Numbered from the stretch's first letter, positions 34,197 through 43,585 are shown. The stretch is DNA of 64,000 nt from Pedobacter frigoris (GCF_005116445.1 NZ_SWBQ01000001.1:1240001-1304000); one strand, 5' to 3'. A program made the numbers and translations. Notes: a model not told the origin generated them from the letters alone.

Positions 34197-35891
34197 CTAT
34201 AATGAATCTTCTATAAAGTCATATATCACACCTGTTGGTATAGCTAAAATACTTGTTCTGCTAAACCTGGCGATGTTAATTCCGTAAAACCTGCCATAGG
34301 TATCAAATACTGGTCCTCCACACTCTAATGCAGAAATTGCAGCATCATGTGTAAATACGCTCTTAAAATCATCGAGCCTGATACTTTTGCCCCCTTCAAT
34401 TTTATCAGCCGGATGATTGCCTCTTACCGGCACAACAGTGAGTGCTACGGGAAGACTATACGGCACACCTTTGCGTATACCCTGAATAGAAATTGTATCA
34501 CCCGGGGCATATTTCATGATCTCAGCACCATATTGTGGCGGCTGACTAATCGGAGTACCATTAATACCAGTGATCTGATCTTGTATTTCTAATTTCTCTG
34601 CAGCCGGACTACCTGGCGTAATCCGTGTTAAGATAATTTGTTGATTGATGAAATTCGCATTTGCACCAAAATAACCAGAACTAAATTTCCGAGGCAACGA
34701 GAAGAATTGACTACCAAGTACGCTCACCCTGCTATTTTGGCCAGGTAGAGCCGAAAGCAGAAACTTTCCAAGTTCATTGAATTGAATAGCCAATGTATCC
34801 TTTAGCATCCCCGCTGTAATACCTGTTTTGAGTTTCTTGGGTAATTGAAGTAATACAAGGTCGTTGCTTTTATCACGGGCAACGATATCGGCCTTTATAA
34901 ACTTTCCTGAACCGAGATCGATCATAGGGTTGTTGCCAATCAATGTACTTTTACTAATAACAAAACTACCACTTTTGGTACCGCTTTTTAAAGGCAATTT
35001 ATCTAGCATGAATAAGGTGCCTGAGGCTTGTTGTTCTTTGCCATTAAGTATACTTTTAACAACTAAACTTGTTCCTTTGAATTTGGATTCCAGACTCAAA
35101 AATTGATCACCTATTTTTTCTAATGCGGGTATGCTTATGATATTGCTAGCTAGAGGATCTGATAAAACATCGTCTTCTTCGGTTGGTAGTTTCTCGTAGT
35201 CTATTGGTTTATTTAGAGCAGTCCAATATTTTCTATACAGATCGACGGGTACTTCAAAGTTAACATCTTCAGGTTTATCTATTCGGCTATGAAGCGCTAT
35301 AACGCGTCCCATATAGTCAAATAAAGGACCTCCGGAATCGCCGGGTTCCATTTTGCAGGTAGACTGCACGAAACCCCACTGGGTCATGGGCACAGAAATC
35401 CGACCAAATCTTACACTTGGCTTAGGCTGGCTTAATGTTTCCGGATAAGCGATACTGAGGCATGGTTGATTTTTCCTGAGACTCGATGACCAACCCATTT
35501 CTGCGAAAGACCATTTCCCATCGCCAATGATCTTCATCATGGCTACATCCGGCAGGTTCTGTCTCTCTTTGAAGCCTATTCTCCCTAAAGCAATAGCCAT
35601 TCGCTCCTGACCGTCGGGGAAAAATACTTTATAAGTATTGCCAGGTATTGTAGCATGAGCTGCCGTAAGAATATGCCCCTCGGCAGTTACCACTACCCCA
35701 CTAAACTGAGCGCTATTTTGCTGCTTCTTTACAGTGTCATATCCCCACATTCTTACGCTGGCAGAATAGGCTTTAGACAAAGCCCCGGAAGTAATCTTTT
35801 CCAGGGCTTTATGATCAAATGACTGACCGTAGGTCTTCGCACTAAAGGCGAATGAAGCAGAAAAAATGAATAGAATTAAACACTTTTTCAT
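34197..35891 (-). CDS. Secreted trypsin-like serine protease with PDZ and degenerate second protease domain
   Basis: 564 aa with signal peptide (ending KTYGQ). Residues ~40-225 are a complete trypsin/DegP-type domain: His79 (LTAAHA), Asp115 (LPDVAMM), Ser186 (GDSGGPL). Residues ~270-400 look like the first half of a second protease barrel without the His (VISKSTLIG) but with NDLVLLQLP. A PDZ domain follows (~425-495: GSPAAEKLEIQDQITGING). The C-terminus resumes the barrel with ECGGPVFD (Cys524 where Ser is expected). It lies 12 nt downstream of the GH31 gene, so they are likely co-transcribed. The substrate is unknown; a glycoprotein backbone is a guess from context. Confidence 0.85.
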   Translation of the reverse strand: MKKCLILFIFSASFAFSAKTYGQSFDHKALEKITSGALSKAYSASVRMWGYDTVKKQQNSAQFSGVVVTAEGHILTAAHATIPGNTYKVFFPDGQERMAIALGRIGFKERQNLPDVAMMKIIGDGKWSFAEMGWSSSLRKNQPCLSIAYPETLSQPKPSVRFGRISVPMTQWGFVQSTCKMEPGDSGGPLFDYMGRVIALHSRIDKPEDVNFEVPVDLYRKYWTALNKPIDYEKLPTEEDDVLSDPLASNIISIPALEKIGDQFLSLESKFKGTSLVVKSILNGKEQQASGTLFMLDKLPLKSGTKSGSFVISKSTLIGNNPMIDLGSGKFIKADIVARDKSNDLVLLQLPKKLKTGITAGMLKDTLAIQFNELGKFLLSALPGQNSRVSVLGSQFFSLPRKFSSGYFGANANFINQQIILTRITPGSPAAEKLEIQDQITGINGTPISQPPQYGAEIMKYAPGDTISIQGIRKGVPYSLPVALTVVPVRGNHPADKIEGGKSIRLDDFKSVFTHDAAISALECGGPVFDTYGRFYGINIARFSRTSILAIPTGVIYDFIEDSL

Positions 35892-35903
35892 GAATGGTTG
35901 TCT

Positions 35904-38900
35904 TTAGAATTTAATTGAATTTAGATTCTTGTCCACTAATAATCCATCAACGGCCTTTAGTTCAAATTTAACTTTACGCTTGGCTTTTAATTTCAATATG
36001 AACAAATCAGAAGTACCTGTTAGTGCTTCCTTTTTTCCCAGGTTTACAAAAGTTGGATATAAAGATTTAACACCATTGGTATGCAACCTGTCATAAGTCA
36101 GGTTGTCCAGACTTTTCATATTTAAAGCTTGTACGCCTACAAATTCGTAATCCTGTGGATTGTATGGCAATGCAAAACTTAATGCGTTTACCGACATAAG
36201 ATCAACGCCTTTTACCATAACTTCAATAATCTCATCTTTGTTATAGTTTTGTTTTGCAGTACTGATTTGAAGTTTGCCTGCCAGCTTATCAACTTTACGG
36301 TTATCAACACCACCCTCAAGTTGGGTAGCCATTACCGAAATATCATAAGCATCAATCAGGTTATTTTTATTGATGTCACCATTACTGATATAACCATCAA
36401 AATCTCCATCTCCTTTTCTCAATCCAGTATAATTAGTATAAGAAGTCAGGTCATTCTTGTCAATCAAACGGTCGTTATTGATGTCACCAGGAAGGTAACT
36501 TTCAGTACCCGGAACTTTGAACACATATAGCTCACGACCAGATCCATAATCGCCAACACCTGCAGTAACATTGATTTTGATGTAACGGGCGGATGGATGA
36601 CCTGCAAAAGTGAAGATCTTCACTGCGTCTGTATTTTCCCAGTTAATCGGACCAGCTTCCGTCCAGTTTTCTTTATTGTTGCTATAGGACACTGTACCCT
36701 TCAATAAGATACCATTGCCTCTTCCTGAACGTGGCAGGTAATGGAATTTATCTAATTGATTAATGGTTTTCAGGTCTATGATCATATCAAATGGAACTGC
36801 TTTGGCACTATATTTAGTGTGCCATGTAGTGCTCTCATCAAAATCAAATAACTTATTAGTTCCTGCTCCACCTTGATTATCAACACTGGTTTCGGCTACA
36901 ATACCCTGTATTGCAAATTCTAACGGATTAGATTTAGTAGTAGCTTTAATTTCTGTCCAGTCGGAATAGCCATCTTTGTTTGCAGCGCGTAGCTTAAATG
37001 TATATGGCGTGATCGCCGTTAATCCTTCGAATAACAATGTGGTATCTTTGATGGTAGTATAGTTCATCTCATTGAAGTCAATTTCATAGTAATCGGCATT
37101 GCTAACCTTTGTCCATGTTGGTTTTAATGTATATGCCTCAGTATTTTTGTCTGTAATGCGGGCATTTAATGGCGCAGCAAGCGGACCGGTTGATATGCGT
37201 TTCCTATCTGCAGGATCAAACTTAAAACCTTCAATAGTAGCAGTTACAGGATTTATCGTAATGTCTGTAGCACCTACTTTAACCAATACCTGAGGGTTTT
37301 TAGCAATGATTACCTTTTCAAATTCACTTCCTTTGGTAGAGAACCTGTTTAGATTTGGAGTGGCGTCATAGAAATATACGTTGTCTTTGCTAGCGAACTC
37401 TTCTTTTGATTTTGCTTCAACCAGTTTTACTTTGCTTTTTCCAATCTTAGCACTTATCTTTTTTGGTTTTGCTGTTACGTTAACGATAAATTCAGTTGCT
37501 TTTTCTTTTACAAAGCCATCAAAATTACCCTCAGCCGGACGAATAGTCACGATGGCACGGTTCTTTTTGTCGACCTCAAGTTCAACTAAGTTAAACACGC
37601 CTTTGCCTAATTTATACTGCTCAGTCATTCCGTCATCATCGTATTCTTTGAACGATGTTTTTCCCGCCGGATAAAGTTCGTAGCTGCGGATTCCTTTGTT
37701 GATCTCAGTTACGTTATTATTGGGATTGGTCATCGGGATGATGGCTCCGCTTTTAACGAACACAGGCAGTTTCCATAATGGAGCATCAAAGTTATTTACA
37801 ATATTATTTCCAACGTATTTCTCACCGGTAAAATAATCATACCAGATACCTTCAGGAAGGTAGATTCCATTGCGGATGTCATTTCCTGTCTCATCTGACT
37901 GTGTAGCCTGGTAGATAGGCGCCACTAAGAAATTAGGACCGTATAAGAACTGATATTGGGTTGCGGTTCCCTGCGTATATGCATTTGGATACTCCAGGAA
38001 CATCGCTCTGATCATTGGTAAGCCTGTAACCGCTTCTCTTGCGATGCTATAAGCATATGGCATCAACTCTGATTTCAATTTCAGGTAATTTCTGTTGATT
38101 GAAGTAATCGGCTCGCCTAATGCCTGAGGATATTTTTCATTAGAACCCCATCCATCCATATTTAGCTGCATCGGGGTAAAGGTTTTCCATTGGAAATCCC
38201 TGGTATTAATGATGGTATTTTTGCCACCAAATATACCGTCCATATCAGAAGTTATATTTGGTTGTCCGGATAATCCTGAACCTAAGTAAGTAGGGATATG
38301 GAAACGGATGTATTCCCAAACACCACCGGTCTGGTCACCAGACCAAATACCCGCGTAACGTTGTGTGCCTGCCCAGCCATCTAGAGATATAATGAAAGGT
38401 CTGGCGTCATTTCCATATTTAGGTATAATCTGACCTACATCGCTCACACCATTTAGTCCGAACGAGTAACCTGCCCCTACCCATGCTACGTCAGTTTTCA
38501 GTACACGTACTCCTGCATCTTTAACTTCTTTTATGATATCACGTTGTAATAAGGCGCTTACTTCTGGTTTAGGATGAAGGTCAGACTGTGTCCATAATCC
38601 TATTTGAACACCATTTTTACGTGCATAATCACCTAAGTTTTTCAGGTTTTGGATATTTCCATCCAAAGATTCTGTCTGTCCGTAACCAGCACCATATCCA
38701 TCATTTGGAAGTATCCATCCGAATGGCATATCGGCATTTTTATACCTGTCTATAACGGCACGTGCAGAGAACTGGTAATTGTTCTTTTCACCATTAAGGG
38801 ATTCTTTTTTGCCTCCGTTGTCTTTTTGACTTTCCTTATAGCGTTTGCCATCTTCAAATAAAATCCCTTTTTCATCTTCTTTCCAAAAATCCCTATTATA

Positions 38901-39770
38901 AGCGTTCAAATGGCCTTGGTAGAAACCAAATTTAGGCAACAACACGGGATTACCTGTCAGTTGATAAAAATCGTTCAACAACGCAGAAGCACCATCACCA
39001 GCCATAAAGAATACATCCAGATATTCAGTTTCGTGTGATAGTTTTACTGTTCCTTTTTCTTTAGCTCCGAAATCATATTTACCTTTTTTGAAGGTATACC
39101 ACATGAAACCGTAGCCATTGGACGACCAGTAATAAGGGGCCGGAGAAGCTACTCCACCGTCTGTCCAGCTGTTTTGATTTTCTATGGAAATTGACTTTCC
39201 TTTATGTGAGAAACGCCCGTTTTGGACACCGCCACCGTAAAAATATTCCTGAGGGTTTTCTTTTAGTGTTAATGTTACTAATCCTTTTTCAAAACTAACC
39301 GGTGCTGCTTCTTCTAATATAACAGCTTTAGTTGCTTGATTAATGATCTTTAACAGAGTAGTATTCTTATCTATCTGAACAGTGATGTTATCTGTAGAGA
39401 TTGTAACGATGTTATTTTCATCCTTTACATTTAGGTTTGAGACTGCCTTTCTTGGGTTTTCAACAAGTATTTTAGCTTCCGGCTTTGCTTCCGGATCACG
39501 CATGGTGCCACCGGCATTGTCCTGAAATAATCTGAAAATGTTATTACCGTAAAAATCTAACGTCAGCTTCTGATTATTTGAAAGTAATACCTCAACGACA
39601 GTTGAGCTGATTTTCTTTGCACTGATCACTTTCTGATTTTGCTGCGTGACAACTTGTGCTGTATGTGTTTTTAGTGTTGCGAATGCCGGAACATTGGGAA
39701 TAATCAGCGGAAGTGCTAATGCCAGCAGAATTGCATTTTTTGGGTTGGGTTTCCAGTGTTTGTGTGTCAT
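35904..39770 (-). CDS. Multidomain GH31 glycosidase (possible alpha-N-acetylgalactosaminidase type)
   Basis: 1288 aa from ATG at 39770; the longer frame lacks a signal, while this start gives one (~residues 1-31, VPAFA). Domains: N-terminal beta-sandwich (~35-250), GH31 barrel with nucleophile D427 (KTDVAW) and acid/base D479 (WSGDQTG), proximal beta domain, FN3 (~860-950), F5/8C/CBM32-like (~955-1090), dockerin-like EF repeats (GDINNDRLIDKNDL and GDINKNNLIDAYD, ~1093-1150), and a cohesin-like domain (~1160-1288). The KTDVAW/GDQTG context and the accessory-domain order recall GH31 alpha-GalNAcases rather than plain alpha-glucosidases. That specificity is inferred. First gene of the protease-sulfatase cluster. 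Confidence 0.9.
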   Translation of the reverse strand: MTHKHWKPNPKNAILLALALPLIIPNVPAFATLKTHTAQVVTQQNQKVISAKKISSTVVEVLLSNNQKLTLDFYGNNIFRLFQDNAGGTMRDPEAKPEAKILVENPRKAVSNLNVKDENNIVTISTDNITVQIDKNTTLLKIINQATKAVILEEAAPVSFEKGLVTLTLKENPQEYFYGGGVQNGRFSHKGKSISIENQNSWTDGGVASPAPYYWSSNGYGFMWYTFKKGKYDFGAKEKGTVKLSHETEYLDVFFMAGDGASALLNDFYQLTGNPVLLPKFGFYQGHLNAYNRDFWKEDEKGILFEDGKRYKESQKDNGGKKESLNGEKNNYQFSARAVIDRYKNADMPFGWILPNDGYGAGYGQTESLDGNIQNLKNLGDYARKNGVQIGLWTQSDLHPKPEVSALLQRDIIKEVKDAGVRVLKTDVAWVGAGYSFGLNGVSDVGQIIPKYGNDARPFIISLDGWAGTQRYAGIWSGDQTGGVWEYIRFHIPTYLGSGLSGQPNITSDMDGIFGGKNTIINTRDFQWKTFTPMQLNMDGWGSNEKYPQALGEPITSINRNYLKLKSELMPYAYSIAREAVTGLPMIRAMFLEYPNAYTQGTATQYQFLYGPNFLVAPIYQATQSDETGNDIRNGIYLPEGIWYDYFTGEKYVGNNIVNNFDAPLWKLPVFVKSGAIIPMTNPNNNVTEINKGIRSYELYPAGKTSFKEYDDDGMTEQYKLGKGVFNLVELEVDKKNRAIVTIRPAEGNFDGFVKEKATEFIVNVTAKPKKISAKIGKSKVKLVEAKSKEEFASKDNVYFYDATPNLNRFSTKGSEFEKVIIAKNPQVLVKVGATDITINPVTATIEGFKFDPADRKRISTGPLAAPLNARITDKNTEAYTLKPTWTKVSNADYYEIDFNEMNYTTIKDTTLLFEGLTAITPYTFKLRAANKDGYSDWTEIKATTKSNPLEFAIQGIVAETSVDNQGGAGTNKLFDFDESTTWHTKYSAKAVPFDMIIDLKTINQLDKFHYLPRSGRGNGILLKGTVSYSNNKENWTEAGPINWENTDAVKIFTFAGHPSARYIKINVTAGVGDYGSGRELYVFKVPGTESYLPGDINNDRLIDKNDLTSYTNYTGLRKGDGDFDGYISNGDINKNNLIDAYDISVMATQLEGGVDNRKVDKLAGKLQISTAKQNYNKDEIIEVMVKGVDLMSVNALSFALPYNPQDYEFVGVQALNMKSLDNLTYDRLHTNGVKSLYPTFVNLGKKEALTGTSDLFILKLKAKRKVKFELKAVDGLLVDKNLNSIKF

Positions 39771-39920
39771 AATTCTTTTAGTAAAGTTTCTCGGAAACCC
39801 TCCATAGACAGACACCAAATCGCATTCAGACACAGGTCATTCAGGAAGTTTTCGTTGAAGCGGCCAATATAGAAATTATATGCGGCTTTTATTCCCGCGG
39901 AATTGTATTATTCTCGTAGG

Positions 39921-39945
39921 AATCTATACTAAACCTATATAGATT
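39921..39945. promoter_or_regulatory. Inverted repeat upstream of the GH31 gene
   Basis: AATCTATA (39921-39928) and TATAGATT (39938-39945) form 8-bp arms with a 9-nt spacer, about 150 nt before the GH31 start. It differs from the susC/GH16 operator and may mark another regulator. Evidence is limited to the symmetry. Confidence 0.35.
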
Positions 39946-40017
39946 AAATGGCATTTAAAGTATTTTAATGATCATAAAATTTGTTTTTTATTTTTACCTT
40001 CATCAAAATTTTTAAAT

Positions 40018-40152
40018 ATGGAACATCAACAATCAGCACACGGACTCCAAATTACGCTTGTTTTACTAGGATTAGTAGTTATTATCCTTGCTACTGCATT
40101 TTATTTGTCATTCATCAGAAAAAACAAAACTCCACATTCAGGACATCACTAA
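40018..40152 (+). CDS. 44-aa single-pass membrane protein
   Basis: ATG at 40018 opens MEHQQSAHGLQ, then a ~23-residue hydrophobic helix (ITLVLLGLVVIILATAFYL), then a basic/His tail (IRKNKTPHSGHH). This is one transmembrane segment with an N-terminal and C-terminal His-rich end. No family is recognized. It lies alone between the divergent GH31 gene and the convergent HD gene. A 11-bp stem overlaps its stop codon. Its start, membrane segment and terminator-like stem support it as a real small gene. Confidence 0.6.
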   Translation: MEHQQSAHGLQITLVLLGLVVIILATAFYLSFIRKNKTPHSGHH

Positions 40153-40165
40153 GATCCTGAATGTG
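40133..40165. terminator. Hairpin at the junction of the small membrane protein and HD gene
   Basis: CACATTCAGGA (40133-40143) pairs perfectly with TCCTGAATGTG (40155-40165) around an 11-nt loop. There is no strong T-tract, so it may act as a weak bidirectional terminator between convergent genes. Confidence 0.6.
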
Positions 40166-40167
40166 AA

Positions 40168-41019
40168 TTAAATCAGTGCATTTAACTGCCTGTTTTTCAT
40201 CTTAAGTCCCATCCCTTTTTTAACAAAGGCATCGAAATCTTTTTGTTGTCGGATTGCTTTTACGGCTTCATATCCAGATGCGGTACTTCTTATTTTATTG
40301 AGTAGATAAGTATCATCTTTTGCCAAATCATCCGCAGATAGTTCATTTTTCCCCAATCCCTTTTTAATTAATTCAGTTAATTTCATGTTGGCATAGACAT
40401 GCAATGGGTGATTAAATACTTCCTCGATCAGGCTTTTATATAGGTTATTGATCCATTCTGCTTTTTCTTTCGTGTTAACCGTAATGACGCTAGTGTCTAT
40501 GCTGAGGTGCTTCATAAAATCTCTGGCTGCTGAGTGAGTAATCAGACCTGCATGATAAGAATCTCTTAAGGTGTAGTCTATACGGTCTGCACACAGACCA
40601 GGCAGGTCCTGTTCAAGTATTGGAAAATTTCCATTTAAGATTTGATCGACATGATATCCATGCCAACCTAGTATTTCAGGTATATCTGAATTCTTTAGCA
40701 TCTGTTCAAATACTTGTTCGTGGTAATTTTCTTCCGTATTACCAAAGACATAATCGCCTACATGCGAGAAAGCTGTATGAGAAACATCATGCAATAAGCC
40801 TGCTATTTGCTCCAATTCTGAACCTCCCAATTTTCTGATCAGAAGCATCACTCCCACTGAATGTTCAAGTCTTGTATGGGTGATATTAGGATTGACCAGA
40901 AAAATAGCACCACTCTGATGTATTCGTCCAAGCCTTTTAACTGCATTAGAGTTCAACAGATCGTCAAATATGCCGGGAAGTTCTGTTTTACCGTGAAAAA
41001 TATCATTTACCAATATCAT
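40168..41019 (-). CDS. HD-domain phosphohydrolase
   Basis: 283 aa, cytosolic. The HD metal site is visible as TRLEHSVGV (first His), LLHDVSH (His-Asp) and CADRIDY (distal Asp), in the arrangement of dNTPase/YdhJ-like HD hydrolases. The N-terminus (VNDIFHGKTELPGIFDDLLNS ... RLGRIHQSG) is typical of the SAMHD1/dGTPase-like group, although the protein is shorter than true dGTPases. The nucleotide substrate cannot be assigned. It is a single gene, with a weak AT-rich inverted stretch upstream. Confidence 0.87.
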   Translation of the reverse strand: MILVNDIFHGKTELPGIFDDLLNSNAVKRLGRIHQSGAIFLVNPNITHTRLEHSVGVMLLIRKLGGSELEQIAGLLHDVSHTAFSHVGDYVFGNTEENYHEQVFEQMLKNSDIPEILGWHGYHVDQILNGNFPILEQDLPGLCADRIDYTLRDSYHAGLITHSAARDFMKHLSIDTSVITVNTKEKAEWINNLYKSLIEEVFNHPLHVYANMKLTELIKKGLGKNELSADDLAKDDTYLLNKIRSTASGYEAVKAIRQQKDFDAFVKKGMGLKMKNRQLNALI

Positions 41020-41154
41020 ACATAACTATTTTATCATGCAATAATACTAAATTTATTAGTTTTATTTTAGTAATTTAGGGCATTGTTTTTAGTCAAATCG
41101 GAGTTTGTACTAAATTAAATAGCTAATGTGTTATTATAAAGGAAGTAGAATTCT

Positions 41155-41409
41155 TTAAAGATGATTGTTTTCCAGCGTTTCAATTTGTTTTCCAATTACA
41201 TCTACCAGTTCCTGACTGATGTGATCTTTAGACTTCCATTTAAGGGTAGTGCTCCCTATTATTGGATAGATATGTCCGGTACGCTCTCCATTAATGTAAA
41301 TCACATAATCTCCGGGTTTGGTTACTTCAACACGAATGGCCTGAGGTTCACCGTTAATTTCTATTGTGAATTCGTGCGGATTAAGATCCTTATTCTGTGT
41401 ATTTTCCAT
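41155..41409 (-). CDS. Conserved-looking small cytosolic protein, function unknown
   Basis: 84 aa: MENTQNKDLNPHEFTIEING..., two short beta-hairpins (EFTIEINGEPQAIRVEV and YVIYINGERTGHIYPI), then a charged helix (ISQELVDVIGKQIETLEN). There is no signal or membrane segment. Alternating beta character and clean codon usage support a real gene. The overlapping plus-strand frame in this stretch is low complexity and not credible. It is divergent from dinB, with starts 80 nt apart. No family recognized. Confidence 0.65.
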   Translation of the reverse strand: MENTQNKDLNPHEFTIEINGEPQAIRVEVTKPGDYVIYINGERTGHIYPIIGSTTLKWKSKDHISQELVDVIGKQIETLENNHL

Positions 41410-41488
41410 GGTGCTGTGGTTTATTTTCTAGAAAACACCAGGCAGTTAACATTGTTTCATTTAAATAAGTATTTGATTAAATTTATCA

Positions 41489-42571
41489 ATGATGAGGAAG
41501 ATAATCCATATTGATATGGATGCATTTTATGCGTCAGTGGAGCAAAGAGATTTTCCTGAGTATAGAGGTAAGGCTATTGCCGTAGGCGGATCTCCTAATG
41601 GCCGTGGGGTAGTCGCAACCGCAAGTTATGAAGCACGTAAATTTGGAGTTAAATCTGCAATGCCTTCCAGACAAGCGCTGCAGCTTTGTGCTGAACTAAT
41701 TTTTGTAAGACCTAGATTTGATGCTTACAAAGCTGTTTCTACACATATTAGAGAAATATTCAGCAGATATACGGATATCATTGAGCCACTATCTCTTGAC
41801 GAAGCTTACCTTGACGTAACAGAAGATAAACTAGGTATTGGTTCGGCATTGGAGATTGCTAAGCAAATTAAACAAGCCATAAAAGATGAACTGAACCTTA
41901 CCGCTTCTGCAGGAGTGTCATCAAGCAAATTTGTGGCAAAAATTGCATCTGACATGAACAAGCCTGACGGGTTGACATTTATAGGTCCTTCTAAAATAGA
42001 AGGTTTTATGGAAATGTTACCTGTGGAGCGGTTTTTCGGCGTTGGTAAAGTAACTGCAAAGAAAATGAAAAGCATGGGCTTAAATACGGGAGCTGATCTT
42101 AAAAAGCTATCGGAAGATGATCTAGTTCGGTATTTTGGAAAGAGCGGCAAATTCTATTTCAAAATTGTAAGAGGCATTGATGAACGGACGGTCAAATCCG
42201 AAAGGACAATTAAATCCCTTGCTGCCGAAGACACATTTGAACATGATCTGATTACGCCTGAAGAGATGCATACGGAGCTCAGTAAATTAGCAGACAAGGT
42301 CTCTTTGAGGCTTGCTAAGAATGAGCTTAAAGGACGAACAATAACACTCAAATTGAAATATAGTGACTTTAAACAAATCACTCGCAACCAATCATTTCCC
42401 AATCCTATAGGAGATTATCAGGAGATTTTTAATACCGTAATATCGCTACTTGAAAACGTTGATCTTCAGAATAAAAAAGTAAGATTGCTTGGGATTTCTA
42501 TGTCGAATTTCGGTGAACTTGTCATGTATTCCAAATCAGGAAACTCCTACCAATTGGAATTATTTGAGTAA
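41489..42571 (+). CDS. dinB: DNA polymerase IV (Y-family)
   Basis: 360 aa. Y-family catalytic motifs: IIHIDMDAFYASVEQRD (first Asp, steric gate region), SLDEAYLDV (Asp-Glu pair), thumb helix-hairpin-helix around RFFGVGKVTAKKM, and little-finger domain to the C-terminus (QLELFE end is reminiscent of a beta-clamp-binding tail). It performs translesion synthesis and is error-prone. Two consecutive ATG codons (41489, 41492) open the frame. No LexA box was identified upstream. Confidence 0.95.
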   Translation: MMRKIIHIDMDAFYASVEQRDFPEYRGKAIAVGGSPNGRGVVATASYEARKFGVKSAMPSRQALQLCAELIFVRPRFDAYKAVSTHIREIFSRYTDIIEPLSLDEAYLDVTEDKLGIGSALEIAKQIKQAIKDELNLTASAGVSSSKFVAKIASDMNKPDGLTFIGPSKIEGFMEMLPVERFFGVGKVTAKKMKSMGLNTGADLKKLSEDDLVRYFGKSGKFYFKIVRGIDERTVKSERTIKSLAAEDTFEHDLITPEEMHTELSKLADKVSLRLAKNELKGRTITLKLKYSDFKQITRNQSFPNPIGDYQEIFNTVISLLENVDLQNKKVRLLGISMSNFGELVMYSKSGNSYQLELFE

Positions 42572-42713
42572 ATCATCATCGTTTTACTATGTGTGACACG
42601 AATTTCATTTTGCAGAAACAATTGCATTATATATCTGTAATAGTATTGATTGCATTAATTACTTATATAAATGATTACGCTATGTGGTTTAAATCCACTA
42701 AACTATTAAAATT

Positions 42714-43292
42714 ATGAAAAAATTAACTTTGACTTTCGCATTGGGTATCGCGGTGATGTTTGGAGCAAACGCACAGATACAAAAAGGGCACGTAATGATG
42801 GGTGCTAACATTAGTAGAATAAACTTTGGTCTGGATAAACCCAATGTCTTTGATCTCGAAATCAATCCGAAAGCAGCATGGTTTGTTCAGGATGGTCTGG
42901 CGCTTGGGGGTGATGTGTTGTTTGGATTGAGTACTCAAAAAGGTGGCGGCACTGATATCAACTATGGAATAGGTGCTTTGGGTAGATATTATGGAGCTAC
43001 AGGTGCTAATGAAGTAGTGAATAATTCTCGTTTCTTTGGTGAAGCTACCGTAGGGATTAATGGTGTGAACCCAGCCCAAGGTGGGTCTACCAATGGGCTT
43101 GGAATCAGTTTTGGGCCTGGTTTTACTTATTTCGTTACTCCTTCTATTGGACTGGAAGGTTTACTTAAGTATAACGGTGTGGTTGGTTTTGGTAGCAGTG
43201 CTTATGCACATAAGTTAAGTTTAGGTGTCGGTTTTCAAATCTATCTGCCTGGTAAAAGTACCGCAAGAAAAGTAGAGCGCGATATGAACTAA
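42714..43292 (+). CDS. Small outer-membrane beta-barrel protein
   Basis: 192 aa. Signal peptide MKKLTLTFALGIAVMFGANA, then alternating glycine-rich strands (HVMMGANISRINFGL, LALGGDVLFGLS, NYGIGALGRYYG, RFFGEATVGINGV, LGISFGPGFTYFV, KLSLGVGFQIYL). This is the pattern of an 8-strand OmpW/PorT-like barrel. The C-terminus has a short basic tail (TARKVERDMN). Upstream, TTTG (42610-42613) and TATATCTG at a spacing of 17 nt resemble the Bacteroidota -33/-7 promoter, a weak match. It stands alone; function unknown. Confidence 0.8.
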   Translation: MKKLTLTFALGIAVMFGANAQIQKGHVMMGANISRINFGLDKPNVFDLEINPKAAWFVQDGLALGGDVLFGLSTQKGGGTDINYGIGALGRYYGATGANEVVNNSRFFGEATVGINGVNPAQGGSTNGLGISFGPGFTYFVTPSIGLEGLLKYNGVVGFGSSAYAHKLSLGVGFQIYLPGKSTARKVERDMN

Positions 43293-43487
43293 ACTGCTGA
43301 CTTTCCCATCAAAGTGTAGAGAAAGTCAACAATTTTAATAATATACATTCTCAATAAACATCTATATATCAATAAGATAATGCTTATTAATTTTTTAGGC
43401 ATGATTATGTAACATACTTATACAAGTAAGAGTCAATCATTACTTTATTTAAAAAAGACCCTAATATCCCTATTTATTAACATCCAC

Positions 43488-43512
43488 AGAAGGCCGGAAT
43501 ATCCGGCCTTCT
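43488..43512. terminator. GC-rich hairpin terminator
   Basis: An 11-bp perfect stem, AGAAGGCCGGA and TCCGGCCTTCT, with a 3-nt ATA centre lies 196 nt after the barrel gene's stop. It is the only strong GC-rich stem in that stretch. The 43293-43487 interval shows no gene. Confidence 0.7.
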
Positions 43513-43517
43513 TGGTT

Positions 43518-43539
43518 ACTGCGTATTTTCTCAGTTGAT
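43518..43539 (+). repeat. 22-bp direct repeat, copy 1 (left of patatin gene)
   Basis: Starts ACTGCGTATTTT and ends CTCAGTTGAT. It matches 44842-44863 in 21 of 22 positions, in the same orientation and 1.3 kb apart. The two copies bracket the small membrane ORF and the patatin gene. Confidence 0.7.
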
Positions 43540-43542
43540 CTA

Positions 43543-43573
43543 ATATTGCTCAATGGTTAATTTTGAGCAATAT
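43543..43573. promoter_or_regulatory. Inverted repeat before the 42-aa ORF
   Basis: ATATTGCTCAA (43543-43553) pairs perfectly with TTGAGCAATAT (43563-43573) around a 9-nt loop, 12 nt upstream of the small ORF start. It could be an operator or an RNA stem occluding translation. Confidence 0.55.
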
Positions 43574-43585
43574 AAAATAGTGCTT

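Noticed and set aside
41161..41514. 117-aa plus-strand open frame overlapping the 84-aa gene and dinB start
   Set aside because: It is the antisense of a credible gene, low complexity in hydrophobic residues, and overlaps the dinB start.
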